NCBI RefSeq assembly: GCF_963576615.1
Contig: NC_088711.1
Span: 58,260,248-58,324,247 of the forward strand
DNA: 64,000 bases
Source of the DNA: Watersipora subatra
Taxonomy: Eukaryota > Bryozoa > Gymnolaemata > Cheilostomatida > Watersiporidae
Direction: 5' to 3'
In this document: piece after piece, positions 46,000-58,000 of the stretch
How the letters are laid out: each line of letters begins with the position of its first letter
How positions within the stretch are numbered: position 1 is the first letter of the stretch
Notes under the pieces: generated by a model
Database searches by the model: none
The model's input: only the letters and a program-made list of their open reading frames with translations
Told to the model about the DNA's origin: nothing
Made by a program: the position numbers and the translations under genes

Positions 46000-46799
46000 G
46001 TTCGGCGCTCTGCAAGTATTAATCAGCCACCTTACAGCCAAGAGTCGATAAGTTAGAGTAGACCAGCTGTATCTGTACCTTTTCTCATCGTTAATGTCAC
46101 TAGACAGTTTCCGTATTGACCGTGATGCTTTGTTAGAACAAAGTCTTGAATGAGATTTGCCTACCTTGAATAATGATGTCCTTTAGATAATGCTATTTCC
46201 TCTAAAACTGTTGACACTATGCAGACAGTATGATATCCTAGCTAAAATCTATATCGCCATGCCAGCTCTGGTGCTGTGCTCTGACAGGCATTTGCATATT
46301 ATCGCCCTGACCTTTCTACATATATGTATACCTATATGAAACTAACTTATTCCTTTGGAGAGCAAAGCTTTAGCCTATAATAGACCAGTGTCTCAGTTAC
46401 GTATCTCTGCTGATAGGAGGCTTTACAACGGGCTAGCAATTGAAGTCTACCAACAAAAGGCATTATAAATATTAGATAAGAACAGGCAACAAAGCATTAG
46501 TGTTACACAGGACAGAAGTTGATCAGCTCAGCGCTTAGCCAACAGGAACCATTTCTATCACTAACCATAATGTCATAGTTCTCAACAGCCTTCATCCTTG
46601 CATGCTTCCATAATTTCAAATTCTAATGAACTTTTTCAAATTAGAGACAATATCACATGGAAAGTCCACCGATGCCATATGACCGTTCACACCACACTAT
46701 AGCTAGTATTGTTCACTAGTACCCTGGCTGTCCAGTGTGCTGTATGAAATCATAAGGTGTGTTTTAATGCACAGCGAATCACACTCTGCACAATCATTC

Positions 46800-46935
46800 T
46801 GGAAGCTCAATGATGGTTGATGGGTACAGGTGTTTGAGTGTCTTGAAGTCGCAAGTTCAAATCCTGTACGTTGCTGTCTTTTCCCCATTTCCAATCGTGG
46901 CTTTGGACAGACAGACGAACATGACCCTTATTATA
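46800..46935 (+). repeat. SINE-like sequence with B box
   Basis: agttcaaatcc (46854-46864) matches a pol III B box. Upstream gttgatgggtacagg could be a decayed A box, and downstream ctttggacagacagacgaac resembles the body of invertebrate SINEs. A clear poly(A) or repeat tail was not seen. Confidence 0.35.
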
Positions 46936-47534
46936 TTAAATATTTGAGTGTCACATGCAAGAATGATACTATGCCAGCTCCTGTCGCTAGTTGTCTAGTA
47001 CATCTACTTGACTACACTTTAAAGCAGGTTTTGTATCAAAATTTTGACAAGCAGAAAGAAAATGGCAAAATGCGTTGGCCTGCATTGCAATAGATTCTTC
47101 TGAGAATGTACTATCAGCACCAGCAATAATGCAGTGTGTTTACTATCGGTCCAGCAACAAGCCTCAACAGTTATCACTATGTTTCCATGACGCACATGAT
47201 TTGCAAATTTCAGCCAATCCGCAAGTTAACAACATCATGGAAACAGCATAAATCCGCAAGCTAAGTGAGTTTTGCAATTCGCCAAACATTAACGAAAATC
47301 CATCATGCTTGGGAATAATGGAAACAGCACTTGCGAATGATGTGCATTAAAATACCGCGCCAGCTATTCTATTTTAAACATTTTCAATAGTTCCGCTGTC
47401 TGTTTTCGATCAAGTTTCACGTATTTGCGTCGCTAACACACGCGTCGCTAACTGCATCCCTAATTATTAACTTATATCATACAATTTTTACTTTTTTCAA
47501 CAAGACGCCAGAGTCAATCAGTTATATGCCTTAA

Positions 47535-48409
47535 AGGTTGACTTGCAACAAAATTCCCATTACCGTTATTTGATATGAAAAAATTCATCATGTCTTATTC
47601 TGTTGTGTTGTAGGTGCAAAATATGTGAAAAGGTGATTACAAGCTCTTAAAAGCTTAAAAACGAACAGAAAATCGCAGCCACACGAGACCGCCGTAGTTT
47701 GGATTCCCTTTCCAAAATGGCTCAAATGTGATGTAGTTGTGAGAGATGGTTTCTGTTTACACTTTCTTGCAACCTTATTCGTTGAAACATTTTCACAAAT
47801 ATACTTCACGCATTCAATAAAACTGTGTCTATTGTTTTTACGCGTCTGTTTTATCGTCATTGTAATGCTGTCACTTTTAGCACTGATATTTTATAACGTA
47901 CCGTAAAAAATCGTTAAACTTTTAACCTTAGCTCGAAAGAGTACATATCATTGTCTGATAATCATGCCGAGCCTGTTGGTCACCTGTGATAATCAAAAAG
48001 TGCTGCAAAAATTATTTGCGAAGTAGTGGGTCACATGATCAGAGAACGACTTGACGATTGAACAATGCCGAAATAAAACTGCAAAGTGGCGAGCATCTAT
48101 ATTCGATACGGGATCTTCGGTAAAACCCGAAGTGTTTGTCATAAACTAGTACTACAACAAGTTTTATATTGAGCTTTTTATTGGCCTTTCAATTCACGTG
48201 AGAATATACGTGTCAAGACGATGATCAAATTTCGTGGTTACGTCATCGAAATAAAGAGATTCTAATCAACGGCCGCTTTTCGTTTTTGAGCTTTTAAGAG
48301 CTTGTAATTACATTTCCACATATTTGGCACTTACAACACAACAGAGTAAGACATGGTGAATCTTTTGATACCAAATAACTGTAATGTGAATTTTGTTGCA
48401 AGTCAACCT
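47535..48409 (+). mobile_element. TTAA-target MITE, copy 1 (875 bp)
   Basis: Bounded by AGGTTGACTTGCAAC and GTTGCAAGTCAACCT with TTAA at 47531-47534 and 48410-48413. Terminal inverted repeats are about 130 bases at roughly 90 percent identity by eye. Copy 2 of the host element (51196-52067) has a single TTAA at the same place, which proves the insertion and its target. There is no transposase. TTAA choice points to a piggyBac-type enzyme acting in trans (inference). Confidence 0.85.
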
Positions 48410-48413
48410 TTAA

Positions 48414-48535
48414 TATCGACCTACATACATAGTCATATACCTCGATATCTACCTACATACATAGTCATGTACCTCGATATCGACCTACATACATAGTTAT
48501 ATACCTCAATGTCAACCTACATACATAGTTATTGA
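48414..48535 (+). repeat. 31-bp tandem block (copy 1)
   Basis: Repeats of cgacctacatacatagt followed by catatacctcgatat, about four copies. The same block with about five copies sits at 51559-51710 in the other host copy, so the copy number differs between the two elements. Confidence 0.8.
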
Positions 48536-48689
48536 AATTTATGTTACATATTCCAGTTTATTTATTATCGAGTATCTGATGGCATCTCACGTTTGTTGCT
48601 TGAAGATTTTGTTGTTATCAAGCGTTCATTTAAATGGATACTAAATGTATTGGATTCGTTATAGTACAGTAACAAGCCTTTTGATTTGA

Positions 48690-49135
48690 GTGTATAATGT
48701 AGGAGTGTACGATGTAGGAGTGTACGATGGGGGAATGTACGATGGGGGAGTGTACGACGGGGGAGTGTACGACAGGGGAGTGTACGACAGGGAATGTACG
48801 ATGGGAATGTACGATGGGGAATGTACGATGGTGGAGTGTACGATGGGGAGTGTACGATGGAGGAGTGTACGATGGAGGAGTGTACGATGGGGGAGTGTAT
48901 GATGGGGGAGTGTACGGTGGGGGAGTGTACGATGGGGGAATGTACGATGGGGGAATGTACGATGGAGGAGTGTACGATGGAGGAGTGTACGATGGGGGAG
49001 TGTACGATGGGGGAGTGTACGATGGAAGAGTCTACGATGGAAGAGTCTACGATGGAGGAGTCTACGATGGAGGAGTGTACGATGGAGGAGTCTATGATGG
49101 AGGAGTGTACGATGGAGGAGTGTACGATGGAGGAT
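48690..49135 (+). repeat. 15-bp minisatellite (gtgtacgatggggga type), about 29 copies
   Basis: Units are mostly 15 bases, with variants (ggggag, ggaggag, ggaatgt) and some shorter units near 48780-48850. Because the unit is a multiple of three and has no stop in several frames, long open frames appear on both strands (for example minus 49176-48565). They are low-complexity and not gene evidence. Confidence 0.9.
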
Positions 49136-50276
49136 TTCTTACTGCTAGTTTTACCTATTACGTATTCTATATTCATTAAACTAAGATAAATTTAAAAAAA
49201 AACTTGAGCTTTTTTATGAAAATCATTAAAAACATTGGAGTGCTTTTCAAACCATTACTGAAAAAGATTTTGAAGCTTTCTATAACGTCTTATAATAAAC
49301 TCTACCCAATCATATGCTGTAAGCGCATTTGAGTAACATAACATTGGTCTACCACAACCACCTAACACTGACTGTTTCTCATAGCTAACTAATATCACGG
49401 TCTCTGATAGCTAAGGAGCAGGCATCTAGTAAGTGATGCTAGACTCCTTGTGCAGATAGCATATAGTTGGTGCCACAAACATCTTATGCAAACAGAGCGG
49501 TGTCCGGATGGTGGCAGTTTTAGGAAGTGACATTTTAAGCAGATGTCCAATTGTATTGCGCAGTTAGAGACATTTTAAGGAGATAAAGAGTAGATATTAC
49601 TGTCTGTAGGTTAATCACAACACCTAATATTACTAGCTGTTAGGTTATAATGACCACAAATAGTGTGTAGTTCGATTACCTGGAATCTGAGGCGCATGTT
49701 TCCACTGATCGCTGGCTGCATGACGATGAGGAGACTAAGCTCATATTCAATGGCTGCGCACAAGTTTGTATGATTTCTCTCTAAGCAATCTTTTCTGTTT
49801 ATACAGTATAACTGGCAGCACTTAAAAGGTCAGCGCTACAAAGTTTATTCTTTTCAAATGTGACTAGGGACAATTTCGTGAATGTAATCGATAAATAATT
49901 GCTAATATTATAAATAGGACATGTCGTTAAATAAAAGATTTCCCATAATATAAAAACCAACACAGTGGCAGCTGTTCAAATTATGACTAGAGTGGAAATT
50001 TTACCTATTCACAAGAAGTACTGGTTTCATTTTACTAATTGTAAGGCGATCAGGTATCTACTTAAAATAAACTGTCTTAGGAGGCTCTGTTAGGAGGCTC
50101 TGTTAGGAGGTTCTTATCATCAGCTACTCCATACTTGGGTGTAGAGTAGCTACAGGTGATAGCCTCGCTGCTTGTTTATGCTGTCCGGCTCAGAAGAACT
50201 AAATCGATTGTGCAGCGTTACCTGCAACAGAGCAACACGACTGGTTTGGTGGGCAGTTGGCTATAGTGGGAGGCCT

Positions 50277-50741
50277 AAAAGCTGGTTCACACTATATCGC
50301 CGTATCTCAGCGTTGATGCCACAATACTTCAGAGAACATCGGTGATAACAATGTTCACACTATTATGAACCCATCCGAATTTGCATCAGCAAATTCTCTG
50401 CGACGTAGTGTTCTCATTTTGTTGTAAATTTTTGAGAAGAAATCTCTTAGAATCAAATACTAGTCCCGCAGCAACTATCAAAAAAAGAAATAAATAAATC
50501 ACGCTCTCCGCAACCACAAATTACTATCGCTGAAATGGTTCACATATGAAAAGCGGACGTCGATGCTCTGCAAAATATCGGGAAAGTTTGACAGCAGCAA
50601 ACTTTCCCGACGTGTCCGCATTGCTTCACCAATGCCATCGGCTTACAGCTCACATAATTGAGAATGATCGATGATGGTTGACAATGAACGCCGAAAGGAA
50701 AACACTCACATACGGTGATATAGTGTGAACCAGCCTTTACA
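50277..50741. mobile_element. TIR element (MITE), about 460 bp
   Basis: Left end agctggttcacactatatcg and right end tgatatagtgtgaaccagcc are inverted repeats of about 25 bases (ggttcacactatatcrccgta). The minus ORF inside (50899-50540) has no known domain. The target duplication is not clear. Confidence 0.65.
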
Positions 50742-51195
50742 AAGAGCCGATATTTGCATTTGGAAAATGGGGTGCTACATATCTGAGCTGTTGACTGCCA
50801 GTTGCAATTGGCGTCATGAGTTAGAATTGAATTTGGGGCTCCAAAAAGTGAGAACTGCGTCGCAGACCAGTACAAGTGAATTAGCCTACATTCCTTCAAA
50901 AGATTTGCTGACGAGCTTTAACAGAAAGTTCTATATAAGCCGACATAAACATGATAGCCTAAGCATCTCTTGCATTTGTCTGCTGTCGCTGAGTAAAAGA
51001 TGCCACCAATATGACCAGTTATCCCTTGGTAGACAGCAGAGAAACTGACCATGGAAGTGACCGCGGCAGGACGGATACATAAGAGCTGATTGAGTGTTCA
51101 TGTCACTTCAATTGCAACTTCACGCAGTAACAAGAAACACACTTCATATCGTATTGTAATGGATAGTAAATAAAATGCTAAGTCAAGGCAGTATA

Positions 51196-52067
51196 CACTA
51201 TGTTTCCATGACGCGCATGATTTGCAAATTTTAGCCAATCCGCCAGTTAACTGAATCATGGAAACTGCATAAATCCGCAAGCTAAGCGAACTTTGTGATT
51301 CGCAAAACTTTATCGAACCCATTATGCTTGCGGATAATGGAAACGGCACATGCAAATGATACGCATTAAAATACCACGCCAGCTATTCTATTTTAAACAT
51401 TTTCAATACTTCCGCTGTCCGTTTTCGGTCAAGTTTCACGTATTTGCGTCGCTAACACATGCATCGCTAACTGCGTCACTAATTATATTAACTTATGGCA
51501 TAGCCTACAATTTTAACTTTTTTCAACAAGACGCCGGAGTCGATCAGTTATATGCCTTAATATCAACCTACATACATAATTATATACCCCAATATCGACC
51601 TACATACATAGTTATATACCTCAATATCGACCTACATACATAGTTATATACCTCAATATCGACCTACATACATAGTTATATACCTCAATATTGACCTACG
51701 TGCATAGTTAGTGAAATTTATGTTACATATTTCAGTTTATTTATTATCGAGTATCTGATGGCGAATGATGCATATTAAAATATGCGCAGACTATCCAGTC
51801 TAAACAATTTCACACTTCAGTCATTTTTATTTCGAATTGAGCAGTCTCAATCAGCCAATGTTCGGAACGATTGCTGCTAAGCTTAGCTGCAATCAAGACT
51901 GCGTAGTTATTTATAGAGTCATTAATTAGGTTAATACTTGACCTATGGGGTCAAGCGCTGGCTTTAAATCTGCATCGTGCAGATGTTCATTGATAGACTC
52001 AATTGCAAAGTAACTCAACTTGCGCTCAGCCCCAAATGCGCATCATGCAAGCCATGGAAATATAGTG
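51196..52067. mobile_element. TIR element copy 2 (uninterrupted)
   Basis: Begins cactatgtttccatg and ends catggaaatatagtg, which are inverted repeats with one mismatch. It contains the 31-bp tandem block and the single TTAA (51557-51560) where copy 1 carries the MITE. Confidence 0.7.
51559..51710 (+). repeat. 31-bp tandem block (copy 2)
   Basis: About five copies of cgacctacatacatagttat followed by atacctcaatat, inside the TIR element. Confidence 0.85.
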
Positions 52068-54315
52068 ATAGAGGGCTCGTCAATCAATGCTACTCCCAAA
52101 ACAGATGAAAGCGAAATATTATTTAGGGTGCTTCCGAGTCCATTGGAATATTAATAGTAAAATAATTAGTATCGGTGTAAGCTGACACAAATGATAAAAA
52201 TTTCTCACAGTTCAATCTAAGCAGTTGAATTAATGATCCAATCACTTGTTCATTTTGATCCAGATGTTATTAACTTAGCTCTTATAATCTCTGATGCTCT
52301 CGCAGACCTCTTAAAAAGAGAAGATAAAACTCAAATTAGTGATTAGATTTTATTATCAATAATTTATAATTTATAAATAAGATTTTTAGTCATCTACTCA
52401 CTTTGTATTAAAATTTTAAGAGAAATCCGTCAGATTGGATTTTTACTAAACATTAAATAGTCACTTTTTTATCGATTTAATTTTACTGATTTTACTTTTA
52501 CTTGTTTGAAAAGGCTATTTTTAGACAGGATGTTTTTTTTATAAATGTAAAAAACATATATAGATTAGGAACAAAGCTTTGTTGGTTTGCCATTTATTCT
52601 CATATTAGAATGTTATAAAATGACTTTATAAGAGACGCAAAATGAGAGTTTTACAAACTTTGTACAGTGATAACGAGCTCACGGTTTGATTTATGTCAAA
52701 ACCGATCTTAGATTTGTCTCCTTTGGTCTATCCTTTATGTGGTGGTGTGTTTAATTGCTGTCAACTATACATTTTTATTGCTGCCTATAAAATAGTTCAG
52801 TGAAGCAGATATATCAAAAAATAAAAAGGTCGAACAAGAAATAGAAATAAAAATAGGGTGAAAAATAAATCGGGCGGACAAGTTTCATACAAGCTTGCAG
52901 TAGGAATAAAATGTGAGGTTTTGTATGTATTCTTTTGTAATGGTTGAATAAGTCTGATAGCAAAAAAGTAACAATAACTTTGGTAACTTTGTTGCGGTAT
53001 GTCAATAGGGATGTAATATCTATATATTGGGGTTGGTAACTAGCACTGTTGACCGTTAAGGTGAAAACACATTAGACGATATTTAGCGCGTATATTTATA
53101 TATATTATTTATATATATTATATTTAGCGCGATATCGCACTGCGTGGTGCTAATCTAGAACTCACTCAGTGAGCTCATGCAGAGCGATAACGCTAGACAT
53201 TCTCTATCACAACTTTATTGCTAACGAGATGCATTTCGGTTATTTGGTTTTTTCCAGAATGCATTTTAATGGGGAAGTAACTATTTATTATCGATGTTCA
53301 CCAACGTACAGCAGTAAAATTTTACTATTTTGTTACAATTGAAACATCATCAGAACAAACAATGAACTGCTCATAAATTTAAAAAAAGCATTCCCAGTCC
53401 TGTACAACACACAAAAGTGACAAAAAAACAGTTGAAAACCAACTTTCGGAGTCAATCGTTGCGCAGGTTGACCATCTTGAGAATGGTAAATACACACATA
53501 TTTAGTATATTAAGTATAAAAAATTACTATAAAGTAAACTATATATAAAAATTGTAACATATCATTGTTGAAAATACAAAAACCGTCTTTTCCTATGTCC
53601 TTTTGTAATGAAAGTGAGATAGGCCTAATAACAAAAGCGGAAGTTGTTTACGTCGTTGCCTAGACGGCACCATAATGGCTTACTCAAAATTATTAACAGC
53701 TCTGAAAAAACTAGTGACACAGAATTTTATTAGCAGTTTGTGAACATGCCCACGTTATCGTTTGCTGGTAAATTGCTCAAATGTGCTTAGGCGCACACCA
53801 GCGATATCTCCACGCTCATGACGCACGCGATAAAATCGCCTTGTGCGTTTGGACCTTTACTAATATCAATTGGTATATATCGATACCGATATCAATATTG
53901 ATACTTAATATCGATACCTTTACTAATACTTTTACTAACTTTACTAATATCGCTGGCCCAAAACGCGGGTATTTTTTTAGTAAAGATTTTTGGAAAGATT
54001 TAGCTTTCCAGGTAAGTTACTCAAATTCATTAGGTAATTATTCTATTAACCATGCAATGCTGGGCAGTTGGCTAGTTGTTCATATCGCTGGTGTGACGAT
54101 AAGAACACAACCAGCAGTAAGATCGTTATGCTTGTTTGTAGGATGAACGCGTGTGTACGTTTCAGGGTGGCTACACAGCAACTGAATTAAGATTTCTGAC
54201 AACAAAAGCTATTGCCGAGAGAAGCAACAACAGTGATTGATGCACAAAAAAGCCTGAGACTGACTGACTTCGACCACGCTTTATTTAATGAAGAAAAGCT
54301 TAAAAAATTTACATT

Positions 54316-54576
54316 CAATCCATCGTTTTTTTTGACGTCATCAAGTCGTTTGCACATGCGCTTGTTCACGAAAAAGCCGCCATTTTTGTAGAAAATGATC
54401 GTTTTTCTTTCATTTATTAGTACTTTTAAGTGTTGGTTTGGTACTATAATAAAAAATTGCAAACAAAAACATTGTTTTCAAATTATCATTGCAAAAGCTT
54501 TGTGTTTCTAACCAAAAAATTGTCTATAAAGATGGCTGACCACGATAAAATGACGTCACGAAAAAACGAAGGATTG
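54316..54576. repeat. Small TIR element
   Basis: Left caatccatcgttttttttga then cgtca, right tgacgtcacgaaaaaacgaa then ggattg. These are inverted ends about 23 bases long with small mismatches. No coding domain. Confidence 0.5.
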
Positions 54577-54714
54577 GACAAGTATAATTAGCAATATCTA
54601 ATCATGATTTAGAATGCATTCAACAGAATCGCATAACGATAGAATACGAAACAGCTCGAACAGCATTAATTTTTCAAGTTCGGGACAATCTAGTGCAGGA
54701 GCTCCATATAAACC

Positions 54715-54812
54715 TACCGTAAAACCTCTAATTGACCGCCACCTTTATTTGACTAATCGTATTAATAATGAATCATTTACATTGATAATAGCCAATTAGA
54801 GGTTTTACGGTA
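54715..54812. mobile_element. Tiny palindromic MITE (98 bp)
   Basis: Left TACCGTAAAACCTCTAATTG and right CAATTAGAGGTTTTACGGTA are perfect 20-bp inverted repeats. Relatives lie at 20153-20245 and 22150-22257. Confidence 0.75.
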
Positions 54813-54951
54813 AGTTTGTTTGGTTACAAAAGGTGTCTGTTCAATTACCGAGAGGCTAGTCATTTAAAGACTAATATTAAAAGGAATTAATAAAACAGGC
54901 CAACTTCATGGACTTTTCACCGCTGGAAAAAATGTAGTTTAGTAATGACTA

Positions 54952-55044
54952 CTAACTCACCTCCTTTTTTTGAAGAGTTTTTAAAATGTCATGAGTGTAG
55001 GGGCGTCTCGCAGGCACTCCCGTCCAACAACTTTTCATGAGAGC
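54952..55044 (-). CDS. Pseudokinase gene, exon h (end of C-lobe)
   Basis: Acceptor atgcag precedes 55044. It codes ALMKSCWTGVPARRPYTHDI and LKTLQKKE, with the CWxxxPxxRP hallmark of kinase helix H. GAG-gtgagt at 54961 is a good donor. Without splicing the frame ends VS-stop at 54952. Confidence 0.8.
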   Translation of the reverse strand, partial: ALMKSCWTGVPARRPYTHDILKTLQKKEVS

Positions 55045-58000
55045 CTGCATGGGGTCATATAACAATAGGTCAGCAAGTGACTTGCTTAAAAGGCTCATAT
55101 AGATGCCATATCAAGAAACACTAAGATGGAAAAGCAACATAGTTCATATAGAAAACCGGTTTGACAAGCCTCAACATGTCTGACTGTCCATATCTTGACA
55201 CAATACTTTGACATGTTATGCAGGTCATCAACACCCTAAGATAAATAGAAATGTGTTATAGCCATGTTAACACGCTGACCTTTAGAGGTTGAGGACACAC
55301 AAGGACATCAGTTGCCGGGCGTCGACCTTGACACACTTGAGCAGCCAGGGCTCTCGCTGGAATGTTCCTGAATGGTCTTTTACTAGAGATGAGCTCGTGT
55401 AGTAGAATTCTATAATCAGGGTAGGGGTGATAAACGGATATAACTTTCCGTAAAATTAGGGCAAAATGAAAGACAGCTAGCTCTGTTATGCAAACGAACA
55501 AATCCATCATGAATTATAGCAACCAGCAAGAAGATAAAACCTAAAAGGAGTGAGGGCGTAGCCTAGTAGCCAGACCTGTTAACAACTGGTTGGAGCTCAA
55601 CTCCAAAAAAGGTGACAAGTGGTACCATGAATGGAAACCAATCTTAAACTGTTCCTTCAACTAATCAACAATGCCAATTAGCCTGCAGCACCCACCTCAA
55701 AATATGACCAAAAGGTAGAAGAACATCACGTCATTTTGGAAGCATTTCAGCCAACAAAGACCATCGCGAATTCACCAAATTATTTTTGAAATCTATTTTT
55801 TGGCAAAGCGCTTATTTCAAGATTACGGAATATCGTAGACAGCGACTCAAATTAGTAACGAAAATTATACAGCAAAATATAATTGACATGCTGGTACAGG
55901 TTGAAGAGACTTTGTAAGACCATTGACATTGCATATCACAATAGAAATGAGTCGATTTTATTTATTTTAATTATTTATATTTAATTTAATTTCAATTTAA
56001 TTATTTAATTTATTGTCGATTTTATTGTCAAATTTATAAAAATATAAAACCTTAAATTTTAGTTGGTGACATGAATTCAGGTCTACAAAAATCTATAAAC
56101 ACATGAAAATATGATTGGTAGAATAGCTGAGAGCATGAAATAAATTAGCCAATCACAGTGATTTTATTTAGTGTGAACTCAGAGATGGCTTTCGCTCACC
56201 ACATCAGTCACTGAAACTTGCTAGTAGGTAAAAATAGAATACTTGTGATGAGCAAGAAAAGCTATCGGTCAGTGGCGACTATTGTGCTTAAACCCACTGT
56301 GAAGAATCATGTCAGTCTTGAAAAAATCATTTTCAGCCTTGGATCACTGAAGTTTTGAGTCTGAAACAAGAGGCAGCTCCTCTTTAACCTTGACAAATCA
56401 TAAAAAAGCAATACGTACCCAAATGCATAGATATCTGCTTGAGGGCTACCCGGAAAGGAACAGTCTCCATCAGAAGTCATATCTAAGGTCTCTACAATTT
56501 CAGGCGCTATGTAGGGGAGTTGTTCTCTCAGCATGTCCCCTCCACACTCCTGAGCTAAAGTGACGCAAGATAAGATCATAGAGTTGTTACAACTTCTCAT
56601 TCAGATGTCAGATGTGATTGAGTACTTTTCATTACATTTTGAGAGAGGTTTATGGTGAGTTGTAAAACAAGACATACTATCTGTACGTTGTTCCTCACCT
56701 TTCTGCAGAGAAGCAAAGTTGATAACTGACAAGATCACCTTCTGCTTCTCCACAAAAACATTCCTTGTAGACAGGATTCTGTAGACTATTCTTTTAGCAT
56801 GAAGGTAGGCAAGGGCTTGTAATATTTGATAGGATATGCTAATCTTCACCGCAAGAGTTGTTTTCTCTCTGCTAATGTGCAGCTTTTTGTAGAGGGTATT
56901 TCCCATACATACTCTGCAGTGAAAAGTATATGTTAACTGATTTCAACACATTGTATAGTGAAGGAAGGCAAAAAGAAGCACAAAACTCCAAACCCTATTC
57001 ATTACAAGAGAGGATAATAACAATTCAGTTGAAAAAATTATTACTAACAAGAGGCTAGCAAGTGTAAGGAAGTGAGCTACAGAAAGAAGGCTATGGAAGA
57101 GGCCTACGGAAAGAGCCAACGCGAAAAGGGCTGCGAGAAGAGGGCATTAGCGAGAATAGTTACGGCTTTAATAGACTGTGTTCCCACAGATTAAATAATA
57201 AACCCTCCATGCACCAATAGCCAGATAACAATAATTATCTATTTCTCACATCAATGTTGTTACTCACCCAGTGACTAGTGCAAGATTGCCGGGGGAAGTG
57301 CAGGCGCCCATAAATAAAGCAATGTTTTCATGTCGTATTCTACTCATTTTCTTCACTTCCTCCCAGAATTCTTTGCTAATTTGGCCTCCTACTTCATAAG
57401 TCTACAAGGGAGATGCAAAACTTGGTCACATGTCAAGGACACTTGTGTTATCTACATATTCTAACCTTAACAAGGTTGAGGACTGCACTCAACTCTCTCT
57501 GAGGCTAGTTGTTTTAATAAGTATTGCATCAGTAGCAAACTAGAACACTGCCGTGTGACCTTTTTCATCACAGTAAAGACTTCCTGGCAAGACTGACAAG
57601 CAAGTTATTATCTGTACAAAAATATATATAACACTGCCTTGGAAGACACAATCGTAATAGCTTCTGGCAAACTAGCAAATATGGTATCATTTACCAGGGG
57701 TGTCTTTGGGTTCTGTGTACATAGTGGGCACCATGGAAGGGGTACATGTCAGGCATTCAGATTGTAGTTCACAATTTAAAAAAACTTTTTTGTTTTGATT
57801 GAAATACAGAAAGGTACATTGTAACTGAGTCAGGTGGAGTCTGTTGACAGTGACTAACATGAGTAGGGCTCAACCAGTGAAAGATGTTTTGGTTAAATTT
57901 ACTTCATATACTGATAACACTATCAGATAGTAAGCCTAGTCCTGGCAAGCAGCATTGCAGTAAGTTCTAGCCATTGTACATAAGCCTGTCATACAACGAG

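Larger units (their letters stand above)
47175..48583. mobile_element. TIR element copy 1, interrupted by a TTAA MITE
   Basis: Starts cactatgtttccatgacgc, as does copy 2 at 51196. The two copies run in parallel through tatgccttaa, the 31-bp tandem block and tttattatcgagtatctgat. Copy 1 ends there, so its right terminus is lost. It carries the complete insertion 47535-48409. Confidence 0.65.
46010..54951. other. 9-kb space between the LRR gene and the pseudokinase gene; repeats only
   Basis: I found no exon with a recognisable domain on either strand here. The space is made largely of the repeats listed separately. Upstream exons of the LRR gene or downstream exons of the pseudokinase gene could lie here unrecognised. 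Confidence 0.4.

Noticed and set aside
47588..47860. Minus ORF similar to the plus ORF 20763-20987 (KYICEN ... KCKQK)
   Set aside because: The likeness comes from shared MITE DNA in opposite orientation. No transposase motif, and frames differ in length.
48565..49176. Minus-strand 203-codon open frame rich in SSIVHSP repeats
   Set aside because: It is the translation of a 15-bp minisatellite that is open in several frames on both strands. No domain and no splice or start support.
50540..50899. 119-codon minus ORF
   Set aside because: It lies mostly inside a TIR element and runs across its right end, with no known domain.
55200..55250. Possible extra pseudokinase exon reading GVDDLHNMSKYCVKIW
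   Set aside because: Including it breaks the phase to the next exon, while exon g joins exon h directly in phase 0 and gives a normal kinase C-lobe.
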